Shown here piece by piece: positions 1-8,360 of a stretch of DNA of 64,000 bases; the first letter of the stretch is position 1; each line of letters begins with the position of its first letter. The notes beneath the pieces were generated by a model. That model worked only from the letters and a program-made list of their open reading frames with translations, searched no databases and had not been told where the DNA came from. The position numbers were made by a program, and so were the translations under genes. This stretch comes from Holophagales bacterium (GTDB lineage: Bacteria; Acidobacteriota; Thermoanaerobaculia; UBA5066), in NCBI GenBank assembly GCA_016719485.1, contig JADJZB010000030.1, positions 267,396-331,395 on the forward strand, written 5' to 3'.

Positions 1-22
1 ATTCTTGGACGACGGTAACCGA

Positions 23-919
23 ATGCGCCTTGCTCGCATCCTTCTCTTCCTCGCGGCGGCCGCGTCGTCTCCCCTCGCGTTCGGGGCCGGACCGACGGTG
101 CGAGCCTTCGCGAGCGGCGAGGCGTCCCGGTTTGCGAGCTCTTACTGGTTCCGGACCGACCGAGGAAGCGTTCTCGTCGACGCCCCCTTCCTCGCGTCAG
201 AGGCCGAGGCGCTCAAGGCCGCGATGGGTGCGGCGGGGGCGCTGCCCCTCGGCGCGGCCATCCTGACCAGCGGGCAGGCAGAGCGGAGCTGGGGCCTCGT
301 TCCCCTCGTCGCCCCCGGAACCCGCGTCTGGGGCGCGCGGTCGACGGCGTCCACGCTCGAGACGTCGTTCCCCCGCGTTCGGGAACGGCTGCTCAGGGCC
401 GGCATCCCTTTCGCCGCTCTGCCGCGGACGCCCCCCCGCGTCACGAACACGTTCACCGGCAGCCTCAACCTCGGGTTCGAGGGGTACACCCTCCGTCTCT
501 TCGAGGCGGGCGCGGCCGGGACTCCTCCGGGCACGGTGGTGTTCGTTCTCGAGACGGGCGAGCTGTTCGCCGGCGGGCTCGTCTGGAACCGTGTTCACCC
601 GGTCACCGGTGGCTCGGATCTGGGCGCCTGGAGAAGGGCACTCGCCTCCCTGAAACGGCTCGGTCCGCGCGTCGTCTATCCCGGCTACGGAGAACCCGGA
701 ACGGCGGCGCTCATCGACCGGATGTCCGAGTACCTCGGAGGGCTCGAGGAGGCGGTCCGACCCCTCGCCGTCCGCTCAACCCTCTCCGGCCGGGACGTCG
801 CAACCGCCCGGAAAGGCATCGTCCGGGCCCGCCGCGACTGGCGGCTCCCCTCGATCCTCGACGAAAGCCTCAAGGCCGAGCACGCCCGGCTTCGCGGGCT
901 TCTGTCTGGAGGAGAGTGA
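23..919 (+). CDS. Secreted metallo-beta-lactamase-fold protein lacking metal ligands
   Basis: The protein has about 298 residues. The ATG at 23 starts directly on a signal peptide (MRLARILLFLAAAASSPLAFG), so it is preferred over the TTG at 5. The layout is that of small MBL-fold hydrolases: a strand ending in VLVDAPF, a glutamate-rich helix, then the strand-loop that normally carries HxHxDH, and late in the protein the PGHG-type loop. Here the first loop reads ILTSGQAERSWG and the last reads YPGYGEPG, so the usual histidine and aspartate zinc ligands are missing. It probably does not bind metal in the usual way and may be a binding protein; no substrate can be named. Weak similarity to the fold is inferred from pattern only. 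The gene could extend left of the window if the start is wrong. Confidence 0.6.
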   Translation: MRLARILLFLAAAASSPLAFGAGPTVRAFASGEASRFASSYWFRTDRGSVLVDAPFLASEAEALKAAMGAAGALPLGAAILTSGQAERSWGLVPLVAPGTRVWGARSTASTLETSFPRVRERLLRAGIPFAALPRTPPRVTNTFTGSLNLGFEGYTLRLFEAGAAGTPPGTVVFVLETGELFAGGLVWNRVHPVTGGSDLGAWRRALASLKRLGPRVVYPGYGEPGTAALIDRMSEYLGGLEEAVRPLAVRSTLSGRDVATARKGIVRARRDWRLPSILDESLKAEHARLRGLLSGGE

Positions 920-929
920 CGCCCTCCTG

Positions 930-1175
930 CTAGCCGCGAAAGGAGAAGGCCACCGGGGCCGGGGGGAGCACGAGGTTCACGATGGCGAGCGCCTCGCCAG
1001 CCTCGCCAGCGGCCGTTGGCTTCGGGTCGCCGACGCGGAGGATCGAGAGGCCGTCCCCGTTCTTGAGAACGGCCAGCGGCCGCCCCGGGTATGCCTTCCG
1101 AAGGGCGTCGAGCGCATCGACTCCCTCCCGGGCGAGGAAGTAGAGAGTGCCGTTTCGATTCCGGACGAGAATCAT
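930..1175 (-). CDS. Small hypothetical protein, 81 aa
   Basis: This short reading frame sits between the MBL-fold gene, which it faces convergently, and clpB, which runs away from it. The protein begins MILVRNRNGTLYFLAREGVD and looks like a compact alpha/beta fold, with no cysteines, no signal peptide and no membrane segment. No Shine-Dalgarno sequence is clear before the ATG. I do not recognise the family. Codon use resembles the neighbours, and the strand opposite carries no better frame, which is the main reason to accept it. Confidence 0.45.
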   Translation of the reverse strand: MILVRNRNGTLYFLAREGVDALDALRKAYPGRPLAVLKNGDGLSILRVGDPKPTAAGEAGEALAIVNLVLPPAPVAFSFRG

Positions 1176-1271
1176 CTGGACGAAAGGTAGCCGTTCCCTC
1201 AGCTGCTCCGCATCCCCCGAACGGGTGAGGCCGACTAATGAGCAGCTTTGCCTACATCATCCATGTAAGAT

Positions 1272-1319
1272 TTGACTTGACAACGCAACACGCAGATATC
1301 ACGATTCCGCGTCGGAGGA
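1272..1319 (+). promoter_or_regulatory. Candidate clpB promoter and ribosome binding site
   Basis: The stretch before clpB is the AT-richest of this part. TTGACT at 1272 and an overlapping TTGACA at 1277 could be -35 boxes. The only -10 match, GATATC at 1295 with a 17-base spacer from TTGACT, is weak. I see no CIRCE or HAIR inverted repeat, so heat control by HrcA or HspR is not supported. GGAGGA at 1314-1319, seven bases before the ATG at 1327, is a clear ribosome binding site. Confidence 0.4.
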
Positions 1320-1326
1320 TGTCGTC

Positions 1327-3939
1327 ATGAACCCCGATCGGCTCACTCTCAAGGTCCAGGAGCTGCTCCAGGCGGTGGCACGCGGGGCACGGTCGTCCGG
1401 GCACCCGGAAGTGACGCCGGAGCACCTGGCGGCCGCGCTCGTCGCCGAGCCCTCGGTCGGCGTTCCGCTCCTGACGCGTGTCGGCGTTCCCATCGGCCTC
1501 GTCTCGACCGAGCTGGCCGCCCTCCTCTCGCGCCTCCCGAAGGCCCAGGGAGCCGGTTCCGAGACGCGCTATTCCGCGACGCTCGTCAAGGTGCTCGACC
1601 GGGCGGACGAAACGGCCCGGGAGTTCCGCGACGAGTACGTCGCCCTGGAGCACCTCCTCCTCGCCCTCCTGCGCGACGGGACGTCGAGGGCGGCCGAGGT
1701 CCTGAAGCGCAATGGCGTGTCCGAGGCGTCCCTCCTGGCCGCCCTCAAGGAGGTCCGCGGGAGCGCTCGCGTCGACGACCCGAACGCCGAAGAGAAGTAC
1801 CAGGCGCTGAAGCGCTACGCGCGGGACCTGACCGAGCTCGCCCGCCGCGGGAAGCTCGATCCGGTCATCGGACGCGACGACGAGATCCGCCGCGTCATGC
1901 AGGTCCTGACGCGACGGACGAAGAACAACCCGGTCCTCATCGGCGACCCCGGCGTCGGCAAGACGGCCGTCGTCGAAGGGCTCGCGCGGCGCATCGCCTC
2001 GGGCGACGTGCCGGAGAGCCTCAGGGACAAGCAGGTCGTCGCGCTCGACCTCGGCGCGATGGTGGCCGGGGCGAAGTTCCGCGGGGAGTTCGAGGAGCGG
2101 CTGAAGGCCGTCATCAAGGAGGTGGAGGAGTCGGAGGGGAAGGTCATCCTCTTCATCGACGAGCTCCACACGCTCGTCGGCGCCGGCGCCGCCGAAGGGG
2201 CGATGGACGCCGGGAACATGCTCAAGCCGGCCCTGGCGCGCGGCGAGCTGCGGGCCATCGGCGCCACGACGCTCGGCGAGTACCGCAAGCACGTCGAGAA
2301 GGACCCCGCCCTCGAGCGCCGCTTCCAGCCGGTCCTCGTCGGCGAGCCTTCGGTCGAGGACACGATCTCGATCCTGCGCGGCCTGCAGGAGCGCTACGAG
2401 GTCCACCACGGCGTGAAGATCACCGACGCCGCGCTCGTCGCCGCCGCCGTCCTCTCGAACCGCTACATCGCCGACCGTTTCCTCCCCGACAAGGCGATCG
2501 ACCTCGTCGACGAGGCGGCCTCGCGCCTGAAGATGGAGATCGACTCGCTCCCGACGGAGATCGACGAGGTGGAGCGCAGGACGCTCCAGGCCGAGATCGA
2601 GAAGAAGGCGCTCGAGAAGGACGACTCCGTCCGGGCCCGCGAGCGCCTCGCCGTCATCGAGAGGTCGCTCTCCGAGCTGCGCGAGAAGTCGCTCTCGATG
2701 AAGACCGTCTGGAAGAACGAGAAGGACGCCATCGGCAGGATCCGGGACCTGAAGAAGCGGATCGAGGACGGCAAGGCCGACGCGGAGCGGGCGGAGCGCC
2801 AGGGCGACCTGAGCCGTGCGGCCGAGCTGCGCTACGGCGTCCTCAACCAGCTGGATCGCGACCTTTCCGCGGCGACGGCGAGCCTCGAGGAGCTGCAGAA
2901 GGGCGGCGGGTTCCTCCGCGAGAAGGTCGAGGAGGAGGACGTCGCCGCGGTCGTCTCCCGCTGGACGGGCATCCCCGTCTCGAAGATGGTCGAGGGGGAA
3001 ACGAAGAAGCTCCTCGCGATGGAGGAGCGGCTCCGGCTCCGCGTGATCGGCCAGGACGAGGCGGTCGCGGCCGTCTCCGCCGCCGTCCTGCGCGCGCGGG
3101 CCGGGATGAACGACCCGAAGAAGCCGATCGGCTCGTTCCTCTTCCTCGGCCCGACGGGCGTCGGCAAGACCGAGCTCGCGCGCGCCCTCGCCGAGCAGCT
3201 CTTCGACGACGAGAGCGCGATGGTGCGGCTCGACATGTCGGAGTACCAGGAGAAGCACACGGTCTCGAGGATGATCGGCGCGCCTCCCGGCTACATCGGG
3301 CACGACGAGGGCGGCCAGCTGACCGAGGCGGTCCGGCGCCGGCCCTACTCGGTGGTCCTCTTCGACGAGATCGAGAAGGCCCACCCCGACGTCTGGTCGA
3401 CGCTCCTGCAGGTCCTCGACGACGGTCGCCTCACCGACGGGAAAGGGCGCGCCGTCGACTTCCGCAACGTCGTCGTCGTCATGACCTCGAACGTCGGGTC
3501 GCAGCTCATCCAGGCGTTGCAGGACGTGGACGAGTCCGAGATGCAGAAGGGCGTCGAAGCCGAGCTGCGCCAGCGCTTCCGCCCCGAGTTCCTGAACCGG
3601 ATCGACGACATCATCGTCTTCCGCAGGCTGGGCCCGGACGAGATCGCCCGGATCGTCGACATCCAGCTCCGGCGTGTCGCTGCGCTCCTGGCGCCCCGCG
3701 GCGTGACGCTCGCGTGGACCGAAGGCGCCCGCCGCCTCCTCGCCGAGCGGGCTTTCGACCCCGTCTACGGCGCGCGCCCCCTCAAGCGGAACATCCAGAA
3801 GCTCGTCCAGGACCCGCTCGCCCTCCGCCTCCTCGAAGGCGCGGTGCCGGGCGGGGCGACCGTCTCCCTCGACGCCGACGCCGCGGGCAAAGGCGTCGCC
3901 TTCACGATCTCGACCCCTCCCGCCGCCCCGGCGGCCTGA
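1327..3939 (+). CDS. clpB: ATP-dependent disaggregase ClpB
   Basis: This 870-residue Hsp100 chaperone is of normal family length. It pulls polypeptides out of aggregates in the cytoplasm, normally together with DnaK/DnaJ. Residues 1-145 form the double-repeat Clp N domain. AAA+ domain 1 has Walker A GDPGVGKT near residue 206 and Walker B LFIDELHTL near 275. A long charged coiled-coil middle domain (about 395-515) separates ClpB from ClpA and ClpC. AAA+ domain 2 has Walker A GPTGVGKT near 608 and the C-terminal D2-small domain. There is no IGF/IGL-type ClpP-binding loop that I can see, as expected. An Hsp20 gene follows 25 bases downstream, giving a holding-and-refolding pair in one likely operon. 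Confidence 0.97.
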   Translation: MNPDRLTLKVQELLQAVARGARSSGHPEVTPEHLAAALVAEPSVGVPLLTRVGVPIGLVSTELAALLSRLPKAQGAGSETRYSATLVKVLDRADETAREFRDEYVALEHLLLALLRDGTSRAAEVLKRNGVSEASLLAALKEVRGSARVDDPNAEEKYQALKRYARDLTELARRGKLDPVIGRDDEIRRVMQVLTRRTKNNPVLIGDPGVGKTAVVEGLARRIASGDVPESLRDKQVVALDLGAMVAGAKFRGEFEERLKAVIKEVEESEGKVILFIDELHTLVGAGAAEGAMDAGNMLKPALARGELRAIGATTLGEYRKHVEKDPALERRFQPVLVGEPSVEDTISILRGLQERYEVHHGVKITDAALVAAAVLSNRYIADRFLPDKAIDLVDEAASRLKMEIDSLPTEIDEVERRTLQAEIEKKALEKDDSVRARERLAVIERSLSELREKSLSMKTVWKNEKDAIGRIRDLKKRIEDGKADAERAERQGDLSRAAELRYGVLNQLDRDLSAATASLEELQKGGGFLREKVEEEDVAAVVSRWTGIPVSKMVEGETKKLLAMEERLRLRVIGQDEAVAAVSAAVLRARAGMNDPKKPIGSFLFLGPTGVGKTELARALAEQLFDDESAMVRLDMSEYQEKHTVSRMIGAPPGYIGHDEGGQLTEAVRRRPYSVVLFDEIEKAHPDVWSTLLQVLDDGRLTDGKGRAVDFRNVVVVMTSNVGSQLIQALQDVDESEMQKGVEAELRQRFRPEFLNRIDDIIVFRRLGPDEIARIVDIQLRRVAALLAPRGVTLAWTEGARRLLAERAFDPVYGARPLKRNIQKLVQDPLALRLLEGAVPGGATVSLDADAAGKGVAFTISTPPAAPAA

Positions 3940-3964
3940 GGGACGCACAGAGGAGGAGGACGCC

Positions 3965-4441
3965 ATGACCGCCGTGCGACGCTACGACCCCTTCCGCGAG
4001 CTCGCGGGCCTCCAGGAGCGGATGAACCGGATCTTCGACGACACGCTCGCGGGCACCTCACGGCGCGAGGACGAGGCCCTCGCCGCCACCTGGACGCCTC
4101 CCGTCGACGTCCTCGAGAGGAAGGACCGGATCGTCCTCACTGCCGAGCTTCCCGGCTTCACCGAGGACCAGATCCACCTCCGGTTCGAGGACGGCGTCCT
4201 CACGCTCGACGGCGAGCGGCGTTTCCAGAAGGAGGCCGACGAAGCGCGCTACCACTGCGTGGAGCGCAGCTACGGCCGCTTCTCGCGGTCGTTCCGCCTG
4301 CCGGCGAACGTCGCCGACGAGGCCATCTCGGCGACGTTCCTCAACGGTCTCCTCGTCGTCGAGCTCCCGAAGAGAGAAGAGGCGGCGCCGAAGAGCATCC
4401 GGATCCGCGCCGCCGGCGCCGCGCCGACCGACGTGAAGTAG
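3965..4441 (+). CDS. Small heat-shock protein, Hsp20/alpha-crystallin family
   Basis: The 158-residue protein has the standard layout of bacterial sHSPs: a short N-terminal arm (RRYDPFRELAGLQERMNRIF), an alpha-crystallin domain of about residues 45-145 that starts at WTPPVDVLERKDRIVL and includes the conserved AELPGF, and a short tail. It acts as an ATP-independent holdase in the cytoplasm. The ATG follows a strong AGGAGGAGG ribosome binding site, and the gene lies directly behind clpB, so both are likely co-transcribed and the stored substrates would be handed to ClpB for recovery. The tail KSIRIRAAG has the I-x-I type motif used in sHSP oligomer assembly. Confidence 0.95.
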   Translation: MTAVRRYDPFRELAGLQERMNRIFDDTLAGTSRREDEALAATWTPPVDVLERKDRIVLTAELPGFTEDQIHLRFEDGVLTLDGERRFQKEADEARYHCVERSYGRFSRSFRLPANVADEAISATFLNGLLVVELPKREEAAPKSIRIRAAGAAPTDVK

Positions 4442-4456
4442 GCCGCCGGGGCGGAA

Positions 4457-4485
4457 GGGAGCGGAGGCCCGAGGCCTCCGCTCCC
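4457..4485. terminator. Bidirectional hairpin terminator between hsp20 and cysK
   Basis: A perfect 13-bp stem (GGGAGCGGAGGCC with its complement) closes a 3-base CGA loop. It lies between two convergent genes and is followed on the plus strand by TGTCTT. The T-tract is short, so strength is uncertain. Confidence 0.75.
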
Positions 4486-4490
4486 TGTCT

Positions 4491-5453
4491 TCAGATGACC
4501 GTTCCGGCCGGGGGCTCGTCTTCCTTGAAGAGGTCCGTCGAGATGTACCTCTCCGACGTGGACGGGATGACGAAGACGATGAGCTTCCCCGCGCTGTCGG
4601 GGCGCCTGGCGACCTCGAGGGCCGCGAAGGCCGCCGCTCCCGAGGAGATTCCCGCGAGGATCCCTTCCTCCTTCGCCAGGCGGCGGGCGTACTCGAACGC
4701 CTGGTCGTTCGTCACCTGCACGACCTCGTCGACGAGCTGGGTCTCGAGGTTCTTCGGCACGAAGCCGGCCCCGATTCCCTGGATACGGTGAGGTCCCGGC
4801 GCTCCGCCCGAGAGGACCGGCGAGTGGACCGGCTCGACGGCGACGAGCCTGACGGCCGGCTTCTTCGGCTTCCAGAAGCGGCCGACACCCGTCATCGTCC
4901 CGCCCGTGCCGACCCCGGCGACGAAGACGTCCATCGCCCCGTCGGTGTCGTTCCAGAGCTCGACCGCGGTCGTCGCCTCGTGGACGGCGGGGTTCGCGGG
5001 ATTCTCGAACTGCTGCGGCATCGCGCCGTCGCTGCCGAGACCGGCGAGGATCTCGCCCGCCTTCGCGATGGCGCCCTTCATCCCCTGCGCCGCCGGCGTC
5101 AGGACGAGCTCGGCGCCGAGGAGGCGCAGGACCTTGCGCCGCTCGAGCGACATGGACTCCGGCATCGTCAGGATCAGCCGGTACCCCTTCGCGGCCGCCG
5201 CGAAGGCGAGGCCGATGCCGGTGTTTCCCGAGGTCGGCTCGACGAGGACGGTCCGGCCGGGGGTGATCTTCCCGTCCCGTTCGAGGGCCTCGATCATCGC
5301 GACGCCGATCCGGTCCTTCACCGAGTTGGCCGGGTTGAAGTACTCCAGCTTGGCGGCGACGACCGCTCCCGGCGCCGAGTCCTTCGCCATCCGGTTGAGG
5401 CGGACGAGGGGGGTGTTTCCGATGAGCTTCGTGATGTCGGACGCGATCCGCAT
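4491..5453 (-). CDS. cysK: Cysteine synthase (O-acetylserine sulfhydrylase)
   Basis: This 320-residue PLP enzyme makes cysteine from O-acetylserine and sulfide. The PLP lysine is K46 in NPANSVKDRIG, the phosphate and carboxylate loop is PTSGNTG at about 73-79, and the C-terminal PLP-phosphate region GISSGAA is intact. The length and the opening (ITKLIGNTPLVRLN) match CysK more closely than CysM, though CysM cannot be excluded from sequence alone. It lies 30 bases downstream of an Rrf2-type regulator in the same direction and is likely controlled by it. A strong hairpin separates it from the convergent hsp20 gene. Confidence 0.95.
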   Translation of the reverse strand: MRIASDITKLIGNTPLVRLNRMAKDSAPGAVVAAKLEYFNPANSVKDRIGVAMIEALERDGKITPGRTVLVEPTSGNTGIGLAFAAAAKGYRLILTMPESMSLERRKVLRLLGAELVLTPAAQGMKGAIAKAGEILAGLGSDGAMPQQFENPANPAVHEATTAVELWNDTDGAMDVFVAGVGTGGTMTGVGRFWKPKKPAVRLVAVEPVHSPVLSGGAPGPHRIQGIGAGFVPKNLETQLVDEVVQVTNDQAFEYARRLAKEEGILAGISSGAAAFAALEVARRPDSAGKLIVFVIPSTSERYISTDLFKEDEPPAGTVI

Positions 5454-5483
5454 GGCGGCCTCCTTGGTTCCGGGGTTCCCGGC

Positions 5484-5933
5484 TCAGATCTCCCAGTCGA
5501 GGGCTTCGCGCTCGGCGCGCACGCGCCGGACCAGCTCGCCGACCGTGAGGCGTTGATAGACGGCGAGGCGCGCGCCGGCGGCCTCCGCTTCCAGGGCATC
5601 GACGAGGCGGTCCAGGCCGGCCCGGCCCTCGACGGCTTCCGAGTCCGGCGAGGGCCCGGCGAAGGGAGCCAGGACGGCCGCGAGGGGCGTTGCGGAGAGG
5701 TTCTGCCCCGCCCGGTATCCCCCCGTTCGGCCTCGGACGGCCACGAGGAGCCCCGCTCGAACGTACGGGGCCAGGAGCTGGTGGACCGATTCTCGCGAGA
5801 GGCCGAGAAGGCCTGCCAGTTCGGCAGCGCTTCGCTCGCCGCCCGGGTTCGAACTCACCTCTACCATCGCCTGGATCGCCTTTCTCTGCCTTTGGGTTAA
5901 AATCTTGAAAACTCCATTCAACTTTACTAACAT
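5484..5933 (-). CDS. Rrf2-family transcriptional regulator, CymR-like
   Basis: The protein has 149 residues from the ATG at 5933; a TTG at 5921 would give a more typical Rrf2 start close to KILTQRQRKAIQAM. The N-terminal winged helix is clear: an AIQAMVEV helix, then AAELAGLLGLSRESVHQLLAPYVRAGLL and the wing VRGRTGGYRAG. Rrf2 proteins of the IscR and NsrR type hold an iron-sulfur cluster with three cysteines, but this protein contains no cysteine at all, as in CymR of Bacillus. CymR represses sulfur-uptake genes and needs CysK as a partner, and here cysK is the next gene, 30 bases away. A role as cysteine-metabolism regulator is therefore a reasonable inference. Confidence 0.85.
   Translation of the reverse strand: MLVKLNGVFKILTQRQRKAIQAMVEVSSNPGGERSAAELAGLLGLSRESVHQLLAPYVRAGLLVAVRGRTGGYRAGQNLSATPLAAVLAPFAGPSPDSEAVEGRAGLDRLVDALEAEAAGARLAVYQRLTVGELVRRVRAEREALDWEI
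5905..5933 (+). promoter_or_regulatory. Candidate sigma-70-type promoter for degP
   Basis: In an unusually AT-rich gap, TTGAAA at 5905-5910 and TAACAT at 5928-5933 are separated by 17 bases, about 22 bases before the degP ATG at 5956. The regulator gene upstream runs the other way and its first codons overlap this promoter, so each could influence the other. The reverse strand has TTGACA at 5962-5957, a possible -35 box for the regulator. Confidence 0.5.
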
Positions 5934-5955
5934 TATTTTGAGGCTGATTTCCGAG

Positions 5956-7296
5956 ATGTCAAGACACCTTCTCCTCCCCGTCGTCGCCGTCCTCCTCGCC
6001 ACCGCACCGTCCGCATCCGCCCAGCGAAGAGACGCGGATGCGCCGAGGGGCGAATCGGACCTCCGTCGCGGGGCCGAGGACCCTCGCCGCAGTCCCATCG
6101 TCCGCGCCGTCGAGCAGATCGGCCCCTCGGTCGTGAACATCTCGGCCGAGCGGCTCGTGCGGCGCCGGGCCAGCCCCCTCGACTACTTCGGCGCCCAGGG
6201 AGACCGGGCGCGCCGGTCCGAATCGCTCGGCTCCGGGGTGGTACTCGACGCCTCGGGGATCGTCGTGACGAACGACCACGTCATATCCGGAGCCTCGAAG
6301 ATCTTCGTGACGACGGCGGACGGCCGCGAGCTCGAGGCGGAGCTCCTCGGCGCCGACGCCGACAACGACCTCGCGGTCCTGAAGGTGGACGGCCGGGGAC
6401 TGAAACCGGTGCGTCTCGGCACGACCGCGGACCTGATGATCGGCGAGACGGCGATCGCCGTGGGGAACCCCTTCGGCCTCTCGAATACCGTCACCACCGG
6501 CATCGTCTCCGCCCTCCAGCGGACGGTGAAGGGCGATTCGCGTACCTACACCGACTTCATCCAGACCGACGCGGCAATCAACCCGGGGAACTCCGGGGGG
6601 GCCCTCTGCAACGTCGTCGGCGAGCTGATCGGCATCAACACGGCGATCGTCGGCGGGGCGAACACCATCGGCTTCGCGATCCCCGTCGAGCGGGTCCGCA
6701 GGATCGCCGACGACCTCCTCCGCTTCGGGGAGGTCAAGCCCGTCTGGATCGGCGTGAGGGGAACGACCGTGACGGCCGAGCGGGCCCGTCCGAGCGCCCG
6801 GGGCCTCGGCATGCGCATCAGGTCCGTCTATCCCTCTTCCCCCGCCGAGGACGCGGGGCTGGAGCCGGGCGACGTCGTCGTCTCGCTGAACGGACGGCCC
6901 GTGGAATCGCGGGAGGACTTCGACACTCTTCTCTCCGCCGTCGCGCCCGGAGCGCCGCTGACGCTGGAGACCCGGCGCGGCGAGCGTTCCCGCACCGCGT
7001 CGATGAAGGCGGCGCGCGTACCGTCGGACCTCGGGCTCGAGATCCTCCGGCGGGAGATCGGCATCTCCGTGGCGCCGGCTCGCACCGGGCTCGTGCTGAC
7101 CTCGGTGGCGCGCGAGTCCCCGGCCGACCGGAAGGGGCTCGAGCGGGGCGACGCCCTCCTGGGCGTCAACGGCCGGCGCGTCGCGACGCTCGAGGACGCC
7201 GCCCGCGCCGTCGAGCGCGGCTACGGACGCTCGGGACTGGCCCTGGCCGTCGGGCGCGGCGGGTACACGTACAACGTGACGTTCGCCCTCGACTGA
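5956..7296 (+). CDS. degP: Periplasmic serine protease/chaperone DegP (HtrA)
   Basis: The ATG at 5956 is chosen because it opens a clean signal peptide (MSRHLLLPVVAVLLATAPSASAQ); the upstream ATG at 5905 would bury it. The mature protein has a trypsin-like domain with the full triad: H108 in VVTNDHVI, D138 in DNDLAVLK and S213 in NPGNSGGAL. Two PDZ domains follow, beginning near WIGVRGTTV and near LGLEILRRE, so the layout is that of DegP/DegQ (446 residues), not one-PDZ DegS. It degrades or refolds damaged proteins in the periplasm. It is divergent from the Rrf2-type gene and ends at a strong hairpin facing the DMT-transporter gene. Confidence 0.95.
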   Translation: MSRHLLLPVVAVLLATAPSASAQRRDADAPRGESDLRRGAEDPRRSPIVRAVEQIGPSVVNISAERLVRRRASPLDYFGAQGDRARRSESLGSGVVLDASGIVVTNDHVISGASKIFVTTADGRELEAELLGADADNDLAVLKVDGRGLKPVRLGTTADLMIGETAIAVGNPFGLSNTVTTGIVSALQRTVKGDSRTYTDFIQTDAAINPGNSGGALCNVVGELIGINTAIVGGANTIGFAIPVERVRRIADDLLRFGEVKPVWIGVRGTTVTAERARPSARGLGMRIRSVYPSSPAEDAGLEPGDVVVSLNGRPVESREDFDTLLSAVAPGAPLTLETRRGERSRTASMKAARVPSDLGLEILRREIGISVAPARTGLVLTSVARESPADRKGLERGDALLGVNGRRVATLEDAARAVERGYGRSGLALAVGRGGYTYNVTFALD

Positions 7297-7304
7297 AGTG
7301 GATC

Positions 7305-7329
7305 GGGGAGGCTCGCCACGAGCCTCCCC
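7305..7329. terminator. Hairpin terminator between degP and the convergent DMT gene
   Basis: GGGGAGGCTCG pairs perfectly with CGAGCCTCCCC around a CCA loop (11 bp). A second GGCGCC-based hairpin follows at 7332-7347. No long T-run follows either. Confidence 0.7.
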
Positions 7330-7395
7330 GCGGCGCCTTCCGGCGCCTCCCTCGACAGGGAAGGGCGGGGCGGGCGGAGCTGCCCGCCTCGCGAT

Positions 7396-8307
7396 TCACC
7401 TTCTCAGGCGCAGCTCCGAGACGACGATGCCGAAGAGGACGAGGCCGCCCCCCCACGCCTCGCGGGCGGAGAGCCGCTCGCCCAGCGTCACCGCCGCGAA
7501 GAGCGCCGTGAAGACCGGCTCGAGGGCGAAGATGACCGCCGCGTGGACGGCCGGCATCCGCGCCTGCGCCCAGGTCTGCACGAGCGTCGTGACGACCGAG
7601 GCGACGAGCCCCATCCAGAGGATCGCCAGGAGGAGCTTCGGCGTGAATTCGAGCGGCCGCGCCTCGGCCGCGAAGAACGGCTCGGTCCTCCCGAGGAAGG
7701 GAGTCAGGAGAAGCCGGCCGACGAGGACCCCCGCGAAGGCGAAGACGATCTGCCCCGCCGAGTAGGCCCTCACGTCGTGCTTCGGCGAGGCGACGCCCAT
7801 CTCCACGAAGACGACCGCGTAGACGAGCGCCGTCAGGAAGACGAGCAGGTCGCCCGGGTCGAGCCCCGTCGCCCCGGTCGGCCACGACATCAGGCCGAAG
7901 CCCCCGGCGGCCAGGATCAGGCCGGCGAGGTTCGACCCCGAAGGCTTCTGCCGGTAGAACAGCCACCCGGCGACCGGCGTGAGCGGAACGGAGAGGCCCG
8001 TGATGAAGGCGGCCTTGGAGGCGGTCGTGAAGAGCTGCCCGACGAGCTGGCAGCCGATGCCGACCGCGAGGAGGAGGCCGATGATCGCGCTGTCCTTCAC
8101 GAGGCCCGGCGTCCGGGGCCGGCCGCGGGCGAAGAAGACGAGGATGCCCGCGGCCACGCCGTAGCGCAGGGCGAGGAACAGGAGCGGCGGCGTCTCCTTC
8201 AGGATGAGTTCGTTGACGATGAACGTCGAGCCCCAGATCGCCGTCACGACGACGAGGGCGGAATCGGCGAGGAGCGCCTCGCGGCGCGGCACGTCCAAAG
8301 GGCTCAC
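7396..8307 (-). CDS. EamA/DMT-family membrane transporter
   Basis: This 303-residue protein is built of ten hydrophobic segments arranged as two five-helix halves, the signature of EamA drug/metabolite exporters. The opening SALVVVTAIWGSTFIVNE carries the family's W-G-S/T-F pattern, and the second half repeats with LLLAILWMGLVASV. It starts at a GTG at 8307. The substrate is unknown; relatives export amino acids, nucleotides or drugs across the inner membrane. It is divergent from gltX, with about 50 bases between the two starts. Confidence 0.88.
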   Translation of the reverse strand: MSPLDVPRREALLADSALVVVTAIWGSTFIVNELILKETPPLLFLALRYGVAAGILVFFARGRPRTPGLVKDSAIIGLLLAVGIGCQLVGQLFTTASKAAFITGLSVPLTPVAGWLFYRQKPSGSNLAGLILAAGGFGLMSWPTGATGLDPGDLLVFLTALVYAVVFVEMGVASPKHDVRAYSAGQIVFAFAGVLVGRLLLTPFLGRTEPFFAAEARPLEFTPKLLLAILWMGLVASVVTTLVQTWAQARMPAVHAAVIFALEPVFTALFAAVTLGERLSAREAWGGGLVLFGIVVSELRLRR

Positions 8308-8360
8308 GGCCGGCGGATGATACGGGCCCGCCGGACCCCGGCAGTTATCATCACGGGCCC

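Noticed and set aside
1176..1326. CIRCE or HAIR operator before clpB
   Set aside because: I looked for TTAGCACTC-N9-GAGTGCTAA and CTTGAGT-N7-ACTCAAG; neither is present.
1252..3966. A 904-residue open frame antisense to clpB
   Set aside because: High-GC shadow of clpB: rich in Arg, Asp, Glu, Val and Leu, with no domain and no ribosome site, while the plus strand holds a complete ClpB.
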